Positions 37,475-46,584 of a stretch of 46,584 bases of DNA are shown here, piece after piece. Source of the stretch: Acanthaster planci (Eukaryota > Echinodermata > Asteroidea > Valvatida > Acanthasteridae); NCBI RefSeq assembly GCF_001949145.1, contig NW_019091435.1, positions 650,267-696,850 of the forward strand, given 5' to 3'. Position numbers and translations under genes: made by a program. The notes beneath the pieces are model-generated. The model saw nothing but the letters and a program-made list of their open reading frames with translations. It did not search any database and had not been told where the DNA came from. Within the stretch, counting starts at the first letter, position 1. The number at the start of each line of letters is the position of its first letter.

Positions 37475-38559
37475 TGTAGATGTTCATGTGGTTCATGCGT
37501 GTATAGTACATGTACAACTGGGGATATGTACCGTGCGTTAATAAGGATCGACAGACAGTGAGACTTGAACGGTGCCCCCTGTTGATTCACCTAGTTATAA
37601 GTTAACAGCTGAACGGTTTTAGTCAATAGCGCCCTCAATATTTTGTATATCTAATCACCAGCCAGTCAATTCTGTCAAATGTGATTATTTTGCCGAATTT
37701 CACACTTCATTTTCCCACCTAAATTTCTCCAAATCCCAAGGTTAACTGTGACTCTCAAACCAGCCTACTTAACTGCAAATTATCCCAGACCAACCCCGTG
37801 CGTGAATCTTAAAAGTAAGTGAGATCGTTCCTTTATAATTGGAAGATTTTAGAGGCCCTTTGGTCTCTCAGTTACTTCTGCTCACACATAACTATTAAGG
37901 CCACATGCCCGTGTCAATTGCCTTTCGGAAATTATTCATGTTCTTATATTTGTAGAACCACAGGACACGGGACACAGGACACGGGTGACAGTTTCACTGG
38001 TCACGGTCTACCAGAGTTTTTCCAGTTTACATGGGCTGCGCAGTTAGGCCTACCATAGTTACCACAGGTCACTTCGTTTCCACGGTTAGTACATTCCCAC
38101 TTGGGTCACCACTGCACCAAACGACCTTTATGTGAACTGAAACTTGCAGTTCCCTAGTTAATAAACATTCCAGTTGGAGTTGAGAACCAAGTGCCATATT
38201 TCCTCGCCAGTTTTTTTTTTCACCGTGAATTTCAAAATTTTCTTAACTTGGCAATTTTACGATGACAGATAGAACTTGGCTTCAATAATAAACTTCATGT
38301 TAACTCACTGTACTTTTGTGTTAGTCTTCGTTCCCGAGTCACTGAATTCTTATACGCTCGCAAGGCCGTAAGATTATGCAGGATGAACGGCATCGGTGCC
38401 GAGTTAGGTCGGTATGCAAACGCGTCCGGTCGGTAAGAGAAAAAAAATCTAGCGCAAAACCAAAAATCGTATAGCGCCGAAGATGCAAGATGGATAACTC
38501 TGCCCAAAAGATGTAATTACCGTGGGCGCAACTTGAGCGAGCCATACGCCAGCGCAGTT

Positions 38560-38760
38560 TACGGTAATGCTTAGGCGCAGGCTCACCAGGTGCACGTGCC
38601 TGCCGCGTGCCTGCACCTGTGCATTAATGTGCTTTGCGCACGCGTGTCGCTTGCTCGAATGGTGCCTATGCGATTACAACGTTTTACGTATGTTAACGGT
38701 GAAGTTCGCCATCTTGCGCCGCTTAGCGGCGCTAAAAGATCTTTGCGCAAAACCGTCAGC
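38560..38760. promoter_or_regulatory. CpG-rich patch with a GC palindrome and CGCCATCTTG
   Basis: Locally high CpG, a perfect 17-base palindrome GCGCCGCTTAGCGGCGC (38717-38733), and CGCCATCTTG just before it. The latter is the reverse complement of a YY1-type initiator motif. This could be a promoter of an unseen gene on either strand, but no first exon is supportable. Confidence 0.25.
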
Positions 38761-39583
38761 AAATCTAAAACTTTCACACCTTTCTCCACCACAGCCCACT
38801 TTGAAACTTCAGGAAACTTCGAATTCCTTGTTTCGAGCCTTCAAAAATCGCATCAAAACGTTAACAAACTATCGCTTACGAAAAGAGCTTTTCACAAAAA
38901 TCACTAATTTTTACCTCTTTGGTACTATTTCTCAATTTTATTTTCCACAAAACACGTTCGGAAAACGCCATATCTTACCGTGACTATACATTTGCCAGGA
39001 ATTTTTATTTCCAAAAAATTAAAATAAGACATAAATTTCATGAAATGAAGCAGCTGTTTGCCTGGCACGAATTCCCATTGCCCTCATTACGTTCCGGCCT
39101 CTGAAACATACATGTACGTACGTGCATACCCGGTGCACCACTTATTGAGAGTGCATGCGCACTAGATACTTCACTGTGGATTTCGGGGCAGGCGACCTGG
39201 GACATCGTTCCGACACTTTTTTTCCGCGAATGGAGGCCATTATTTATTTTAAAAAAATACAATCAGATGAAGTTCATAGTAAAAACCAGATTGATCAGAA
39301 AACATTAAACCACTGTATTAATTATAATGAGTTGCACAGAATTTGAAACAAATTAAAAAAAGATCAGATTTGAAAGAAAATGCGTCCACGGTCTTTCCAT
39401 TTTAAAAAATTTCTCTAGATTATTCAAACAAAGAAAGTGAAAGGCCGTGTGTATTAAGACCCGATAAAACATCGGTAGTATTTTCAAGTTATTGCGAATT
39501 GAATATTTTGCACGAGAATTATTTGTCCGCTGTTGTGCATGTATAAGTTTACGTGCGTTGATGGAGATCATGGCCAGATGTCA

Positions 39584-39632
39584 GACAACTCGACCGTTTG
39601 CCAACCAGACTTCGGACAACTCGACCGTTTGC
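39584..39632. repeat. 31 bp tandem duplication
   Basis: GACAACTCGACCGTTTGC occurs at 39584 and 39615, a period of 31 bases; a third partial match (CAACTCGACC) follows at about 39654. Confidence 0.75.
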
Positions 39633-41999
39633 TACCTGGCTTTGACAGAGAGTCAACTCGACCAATGAAATTTTTCTCATTCCCAGTTCAAGATAGCAAA
39701 ATTATTCAGTCACATTGTAGCTCTACAAAAAAATCCTCAAACTCCAACGAAATGTGGTCACCTTCCACCTTATGTGATAGAGATACCACTGTTACCACCA
39801 AATCAGTTTCAAATTTTAAACTTTTAATTCGGACGTATAGGATCGACGAAAATGGTGACATTTTTCTTCGTTCTGGATCGGTTTCCAGAAAGTAACCACG
39901 CGAGCGGCAAATCTACTTTCAGCCACAACAATTGTAAAAACCTTATATATATATATTCTAATGAAAATTTCCTCAATTTAGAGAACTTGGCTCATAAATA
40001 AGAATTCCAATTGGATCTTGTGTAAATTTCGACTCAACTTTTTCAGCTGCCATCAACAATACTACCTCATGCCGCACAGCTGATGAACCCATTACGTCCC
40101 GTAAGTTGCTGCAACGACCGTATAGCGAGATGAGTTCTCAAAGTATATTGTGTGAATGCACTTAATGCGTGATCCAAAACCAGGAAACAATTTGCGCTCA
40201 GTTTTCAGCCAGTTTTAATAAAACGCAACTTTGAAAGTAATTTTGATTAAACAGACATTAGAAGCAAGAGTTTATATAACTGTTGAGTGTGAAAAAGAGG
40301 CTTTGGGATCATTCGCAGTGAGTGACATATATCGCCCAAGACTATTCGTCTTTTTTTTCCGCTACCGTTTGACCGGTCGACAAAGAGCCACAATTAAAAT
40401 TGATCAAACTAACAAAGACAATTCCCCATAGCTTAAACACAACACGGTAACGTTTTACAGAACTCTTTCATATATTAAGATATGCAGCATGAGTGGAAAA
40501 ATTAGAGAACAGGTCACATTTTCGAGTTAAAAATACCCTTTTTTACGTTCGGAAATGTAACGTAGGCTTACACGGACATTTTTCACCCCATTTCCTCCCA
40601 AATGTAACTGAAGATTGACAAGAAACACATCACAAACTGAAATCTGAAGCCTGATTATACTTCTCTAATATAAAGTCAGCAAACCTTTACACAGTGCGGA
40701 AGATCTCCACGGATGTATTTTGGTTAAGTCGTTTGCTGGCAGGCGTCGTTACTTTAATCAACAGACAGTGACCGCGACATTCTTTGCGGAATTGTAGCGC
40801 ATGCGCACAAACTACGTGGAAGGGGTGAACATAACCACACACATACTGACTGGTCGGTTGATGGTGCTTCGTTTTATGTAATATTTTACGTTTTCGTTCT
40901 GTTTATTTTACATTTTGGTCTACATGTACTACATACATGTATTAGTTACGTCCCATATAAGCCTGTAATTGTTGGTTTTGACCTACATGTGTACACCGTT
41001 TCGCTCTGTACACATTAGTTTCGTCATTTATAAATTATATATGTTTTGTCTTACATGTGTATTTATTAGTTTTTCTCCTACATAAATCACCTTTGTCCTT
41101 TAAAGAGCACCTCTGCAGAAAACATGTTTTCTCTGATTTTATTTGTTCAAATAAATATGGAAGCATCCGAATTGAACCAATGTCATTTGTCTTCAGAGCT
41201 CAACTGTAACAAGCTCATTTTTTCTGTTCAGGCAAAGATGTGAATTCTGAATGTAGATTGCGCATTTGGAGAAAACGGAGAAAACGAGGGGAACGATGGG
41301 AACCCTCGCCCTGTGTTCGTCTGTAGAGGATAATCACTTGTGCATGCCAAACAATGAATGCAGCCATTGTAGTTTGCAGGAAATTCAAAGTCAACGTAAT
41401 GAAAGAAACTTTGTCTAAATTGTAAAATTATTTGTTGTCAGTTAAATGTGACTGACCCGGCCTATTTTCATTCCAGATAGTGGTTTTAAATGTAGATCTT
41501 TGGTCAAGTTGTGAACTCAATCAAGTAATCTGACTTACAGTGTCTGTGGTAACTTAGAGTTTGGCTGTTCAATTATAAAGCTGCGATCATTTTGTGCTCC
41601 AGGTTACACATCTGTATGCCACATGTCGGTTTTCAATAAATATTGTTAATATATGAATGAATTTCAGCCTATTTTTTATGTGAAAGTATAAAATTAAATT
41701 AAAATTTTATTTTATTTTAATGAAGTTTTTTAGAAATTAGAGGAAAAAACACATGGACAGTTTAGACATCGTATTTATTGACAAGTCTATTTTGGGTCTT
41801 AATGAAATTTTCAAATTTGTACACACTTAATAAATCATGATTAAACCGCCCCAAAGTGAAAATATTGCCAAAGTAAGACCGCGTAGACAAGGTGCGAATG
41901 AGTAAAAAACAAAACAAACACCCACATACACAAAAACAGGTTATAATATTATCGCTATTGAGTGGGTTATCTAATTTAAAAAAAGGTCAGTTATTTTGG

Positions 42000-43589
42000 A
42001 AAAGATATTTTTGCATTTCCTGTTTATTTTTGTTCTCGGGAGGGGACCGGGCCTTAGCCGCCGTCCCCCAAGAAAAAGGTAAGTTGTCCATAATCAGTTT
42101 TGAAAAAGCACAGCATACACCATTACGTCACCTTCCTGGAGCGCTGCCATTGTTCACACTAACAATACGCGATGACCTATCCAATCTTTATAATCATGAT
42201 AATGAAGATCATTGTTGGATATTCAGGAGATCTAGTAAATAGGTCCAAAATTGCCTGCGCGGACAGAATCACGAGCTGTCAAATTCTCTTCTATTAGAGC
42301 ACTTCGGAGCACGTGGACTGGCCGGTGGGTTAAGAAGGTGGATGAAATCCAGGGGCAGGACTGTCGGCTCATATACTTCTGAAAGTATCGGACTAAACGG
42401 GGCCTTGAGTGTAGGCATCAATTTCTAAAATGGCGATGGACCTCCTGACTGCCGTTTTTTCGAGCTATACGGGTCCAGTCCACTAATTCAAGCCCCATTG
42501 AATAAAGTGTAAAATCAGCACCGTTCAGGGCCCAATAGCATGCACGCCAACATCCCTGAAATACAAATGAAATTCTTGTCTGGNGAAGTCTGATTGCAGC
42601 CATTTTTCAAGTGGCAACCCTCAACTTTCTCGGGCACTTAGGACCATTTTTCTACCTTAGTTTTTAGCCCTTCTGCTCTCATATGAAAGCTCAAAGACCC
42701 AGGAAGTTGATCCTGGTAACGATTTACACAATCTCACCATTTTTGGGCCCAAACAATGTCCTTTTTCAAAAGATACTGTGGGGGGCACTTTTAATGCTAA
42801 TGAGCTGGTCAAAAATTCTCACTTGAATTAGTGGTCTGCACCCTTACGTGTACAATATATGCAATCACACGTATGAAGCCAAAGGGGAGAAAATCTTCAT
42901 AAGTCATCGGTTAAGCCACTGAAATTGAAAGGAAAATGAAAGACCAGGAAGTGAGCTTTAATTTGATATATATGTCTTGAACACCTGTAAAAGTTGTATT
43001 TTTTTAAGTGGGGAAATTTATCACTCTTGTCTGTAGCAACTTATTTACTGGTCTGGACCCTAGAGTTATACAGGAAGCTTGGTAGCCAGACTATAATTAC
43101 TGAGTTGTAGGATATGGCAAAGTAGAATTTATCCTTGGCTACGGCTTCAAATAATGACACTCCTCTGAGGGTTCCCAGAATAGCCGCTTCCGTTACAAGT
43201 GGATAGGCTACGACTAAGGGCTCGGTGAGGTTTCTTTCTCGCGCGTGGCCCGTGCGTGGTGCACATGCAATTCAACGTACATGTACTGTACATGTAAGAA
43301 GTGTGAACTATTATACCGTCTACGCAGGTGTGGGTTAGTTTTATCGTTAAGTCAAACTTCCCGGAAGAGACGGCGGAATGAGTGCAACAGTTACAGTACT
43401 GGGTAACCTTTTTTTGGTTATTATGACTGTTTTCTCAAGTTAGTCAGGTGAAAGTGTCGGAAACTGATGGATTGTAGTCGAGACAGGGAACGTAGGGCTA
43501 GGACGTAGTGGCTCTCTTGCAATCTGTCTCTTGATGGCGACAGATAAGAGACAGATGGTAAGAACTTCTTAAGGTTACACTGCTCCAAA
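42000..43589. other. Stretch without a recognised gene
   Basis: Includes one ambiguous base (N) at 42583. The segment CAGTCCACTAATTCA at 42476 recurs at 45090, next to the duplicated repeat, suggesting that parts of this region belong to the same repeat family. No coding signal was recognised. Confidence 0.5.
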
Positions 43590-44033
43590 TGCAAAATCGG
43601 ACCGAAATAGCACCGCCTGTTGACTTTCGTGAAGAGGTTGGCCTTCATTTTGTACTGGAAATTCAAGATTATGACCAGACAGGCCAGAAGATCACTTTTC
43701 GTTTCAATATCACGGGGGTTAGCTACGAAACAATTTTTTTTATTTGGCTTTCAAGAAAGATACCGTCCCAAGCAGCAGAAGGAACTAAAACTAAGAACTC
43801 ATTTTTGAATGTAGGTGCCTGCCTCTATCCAAAATAGGCCCACAATTTGGGGATCTTTATGAAAGAAATACCCGAACTGAAAACTGTCACTCCCAAATTC
43901 AGGATTTATAGAAATATTTCTGTGATGCCTCCTGACTATGGCATGTCTTATTGTAAAAATCCTGTGGGATCACAAAATATTAATGAGCTCGCTCGCAGAA
44001 ATACAACCATTTGATTTGGTGGAATGCACCCTT
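43590..44033. repeat. Dispersed repeat, copy 1 (about 444 bp)
   Basis: Runs from TGCAAAATCGGACCGAAATA to GGAATGCACCCTT. The second copy in the same orientation is at 44652-45088. Many substitutions and small indels separate them, so the duplication is old. No ORF is conserved between the copies. Confidence 0.9.
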
Positions 44034-44651
44034 TAATACCACCTCGGGGGCCGGTTTCACAGTAAAAATGGATCAAAGCGAAGAAAATCTATACGAAATA
44101 CAGAAACCAATTCCAAAAATTGAATCCGCTTTCTTGTTTTACTGAAGAAGGATAATACAGTTTGTCTGTTGCCTCTGAATGCAGAACTGTTTTGTGCACA
44201 ATGATGGCAATTTTATTATGTAAACAAACGGAGAAATCAAACATCTTCTGCAAAACTGCAGGACACAGAAAAGAAAACCTACCAGAAAGAGGATGAGCAG
44301 ACGGAATAGTTGATTGAACCTTTCTAATTTCTGTTTCCCAGGCGTCTGGGGGCAGTTTTTTTTTGGAAGAAAAAAATTGTGGAATTTCAGGCCCTCTTCC
44401 AGTTACAATGTATTATCAGACAGAATAGTCAATAAGTCCCTCTGAGAGACATGGCGCACATTCCCCTTATCTTTGGGTATAATCGTTACTGTTTTGACAA
44501 CTTCTAAAGACAAAACTGCTCATTTCTCCGCCCGTAAGTAAAAAAGCACTAAAAGAAAGAACAGGGCGCACCCCTTTGGTCTGTTGCCATGGGCACCGCT
44601 TTTTTGTCTTTACATGCTGCACTGCACCAAATACGCGCCCATAGAAAACAG
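44034..44651. other. Spacer between the two repeat copies
   Basis: A 618-base spacer without a recognised gene or repeat. Confidence 0.6.
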
Positions 44652-45088
44652 TGCAAAATCAGACCGAAATAGCACCACCAGTTGACTCTCGTGAAGAGGT
44701 TAGCCTCGGTTTTTTCACTGGAAATTCAAAATTATGGCCAGAAGATCACTTTTCATTTCAATTTCACGGGGGTTAGCCTTAAAAAAATTTTTATTTGCCT
44801 TTCAAGGAAGATACCCCTAAAATAGCAGTAAAACTAAGCGCTCATTTTTAAATGTAGCCACCCACATCTATCCAAAATAGGCCCACAATTTGGGTTTTTT
44901 TGTGAAAGAATTTATACCCCAAACTGGAATTTGGAAATAACATGTATCAGTCCCAAATTCAGGATTTATAGAAATATTTCTAAGATCCCTCCTGGTTATG
45001 GACTGTGTTATTGTAAAATTCCTGTCGGATCACAAAATATTAATAAGCTCGCTCGCAGAAACAAAACCATTTGATGGAATGCACCCTT
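44652..45088. repeat. Dispersed repeat, copy 2 (about 437 bp)
   Basis: Collinear with 43590-44033, sharing GACCGAAATAGCACC, TATCCAAAATAGGCCCACAA, CCCAAATTCAGGATTTATAG and AGCTCGCTCGCAGAAA. Followed by CAGTCCACTAATTCAG, which also occurs at 42476. Confidence 0.9.
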
Positions 45089-46141
45089 CAGTCCACTAAT
45101 TCAGGGGTTCATTACCATTAGCACCCTGTTCCTATAATAAGGAAACAAAGTCCACTTTCTCAAACTAACTAACATTTCGACCTTAAGGAACCATTACTCA
45201 ATTCTGATATGCCCAGTTTAGGTAAATTTTGACAATATTTAAGCAAGAAAACGTCAAATTTCAAACACGAGTTTGGCAAAAGACAACCACTTAGTCCAAT
45301 CACGCCATTTTGTTTTTCATCTGGTTACCTGACTCAGGCATTTGGGATTCATAAAAATAAATCTCCATCCAAGTCAAGGAACCAGACTACATGAACAATT
45401 CGCTTATTTGTCGATCACAACTGTCTTTGGAGAGGTCATGTACACTGCCGTTTTTACCCAAAATTTCCCTTTCAAACCAAAAGCACTGTTCTCTATTCTC
45501 TCTGATATGAAAGAGGACATCACCAACAACTTGTTTAGATAAGTTGTTTTGAAAAAGTAGAATTTGTTCCCTTATAATAATAAATAATAAATTTTGTTAT
45601 TAAATTAATGTACCAACTAGCTGATGTCTTTTATCAAAATCAAAATTTGCTTCAGGATTATAAGTATAATAACACACTGTTGAAGTGTCCAAAATGTACG
45701 CCAGACACTGTTGAACTGGCCATATATGTGATGTACATTTTAGAAGAAATCATTGTCATGATTGTGTGCCACTTGTGCGTCAGTGCTTGTCTTGGGTCAA
45801 GGTTGGAAAATTCAGTCTAGTTTTGGGGAATTTTAGAGGTCTACTGTGCAAATGCATTGTAAATTGTGCGTGTCCAGTGTCTATATTCCTTTTTATTCCA
45901 GATGTACATGTACCAAAAGGGTGCCTGACTATAATTTTGGGGTCTCAAATGTACATGTACCTTTTGGTGACATTGAAAAGAATAAATCAGAAAGTAAATC
46001 AGTGAATTACAAACGTGTACAGGTGCCAGTTAAAAATAAACTCACAAAACGTTTTTTGCTGGGATTTTGAATGTACATGTACGGTATTTTACTTCGCTTC
46101 CTCCCTTGCATTTGTGAAATCTATTACCAGGTTATAACATT
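45089..46141. other. Stretch without a recognised gene
   Basis: Short frames only. AATAAT-rich low complexity lies at 45573-45610. Two ATGTACATGTACC words at 45902 and 45950 carry opposing CCAAAAGG and CCTTTTGG, a weak hairpin. Confidence 0.6.
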
Positions 46142-46287
46142 ACAATGTTGCCTGCTGTGACAGGGTCTATACCGGTAGATTTGTACACCCTCGGGTCCAA
46201 ATGGCATCTGCTTTGCCTTGGTTGCTATTTTCCCCTTTGGGTTACATACAAAACACCATGGGCCCTTACACAGTAGGCAACAATTGT
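46142..46287. mobile_element. Fold-back MITE, copy 2
   Basis: The arms start ACAATGTTGCCTGCTGTGAC and, as reverse complement of the right end, ACAATTGTTGCCTACTGTG. Total 146 bp against 142 bp in copy 1 (23084-23225). The arm with TGTAAGGG is on the left in copy 1 and on the right here, so the copies are inserted in opposite orientations. TA borders both ends, a possible 2 bp target duplication. Confidence 0.7.
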
Positions 46288-46584
46288 ATTGTGCCACCCC
46301 AACACATGTATCAGGTTGTGACCGAGTTGTGGGAATGCATGCACAAGGTGGGTTGGACAGAATTACCTTTACACTGGATTAATTTGGAACAACATTGCAG
46401 TAACAAAATTTTTTTTTACATCAAAAAGAGTGAGATGACCATTGGTGAGGACATGTGAATGTGTAGGGACAGGGATTACATGTACATGTATACCACATTT
46501 AATTTTTTATACCAAAAAATTGTAAGAAATGGAATCACCTGAATGTGAGATACAATGACGTTTGTGTCTTGGCTATGTGAGCTC
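46288..46584. other. Right edge of the window, no gene seen
   Basis: AT-rich, with one ACATGTACATGTATA word at 46479. Nothing else recognised. Confidence 0.6.

Larger units (their letters stand above)
37134..41999. other. Stretch without a recognised gene
   Basis: No protein family was recognised on either strand. A 194-codon frame starting at 36957 begins in the LTR and runs into the flank, so it is chimeric. The stretch contains the inverted repeat at 37305-37474, a GGACACG short repeat (37963-37988), a CpG-rich patch around 38560-38760 and a 31 bp tandem duplication at 39584-39632. Confidence 0.6.

Noticed and set aside
36957-37541. 194-codon + strand frame
   Set aside because: Begins inside the 3' LTR and continues into flanking DNA, so it did not evolve as one gene.
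38567-38983. 138-codon + strand frame in a CpG-rich patch
   Set aside because: No recognised domain; Cys/Leu-rich start reflects composition; no splice or start support.
42001-42079. Possible small exon ending AAG|GTAAGT at 42079
   Set aside because: A pyrimidine-rich acceptor-like stretch precedes it, but the 12-codon product matches nothing and no partner exon was found.

Overview
The window is metazoan nuclear DNA: intron-rich, AT-rich between genes, and dense in small repeats. The genes, the many self-complementary ACATGTACATGT-type words and the mobile elements suggest a marine invertebrate, most likely a deuterostome (amphioxus, hemichordate or echinoderm). I cannot place it more precisely from sequence alone.

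Left part (1-19047 and probably beyond): one recognisable host gene on the + strand, the PP2A scaffold (A, PR65) subunit. Eight consecutive exons at 2241-19047 join in frame with consensus splice sites and match human PPP2R1A residues 218-584 of 589 without a gap. The numbering is anchored on the S-W-R triplet at 256-258 and W417/R418. The 5' exons (residues 1-217) lie left of the window, and the very short last coding exon was not located. The introns hold an imperfect 32-33 bp array, a 78 bp minisatellite, a small fold-back element and a TTAA-flanked piggyBac-like non-autonomous transposon.

Middle (19048-29456): no intact gene seen. At 25.6-27.0 kb on the - strand lie broken pieces of a protein that resembles the N-terminal part of the large PolB-type proteins of eukaryotic self-synthesising/virus-like DNA elements, one piece expanded by an in-frame 21 bp tandem repeat. 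A CpG-rich 289 bp block at 28.8-29.1 kb looks like a solo LTR.

Right-centre (29457-37128): a complete-length but defective Ty3/Gypsy LTR retrotransposon on the + strand. It has two about 414 bp LTRs that differ by about 11 substitutions, a tRNA-Leu-type primer site, a repeat-containing leader, gag, pol (protease-RT-[RNase H]-integrase-GPY/F), a third ORF with two C2H2 zinc fingers in the envelope position, a polypurine tract, and a candidate 5 bp target duplication. Gag and pol carry stops, frameshifts and two internal deletions, while the zinc-finger ORF is open. The gag/pol overlap shows a textbook -1 frameshift signal (GGGAAAC plus a hairpin 9 nt downstream), and splice-like signals could produce a subgenomic RNA for the zinc-finger ORF.

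Right end (37129-46584): no convincing gene. It holds a 36 bp inverted repeat, a 17 bp GC palindrome in a CpG-rich patch, a duplicated about 440 bp repeat, and a second copy of the fold-back element seen at 23.1 kb.
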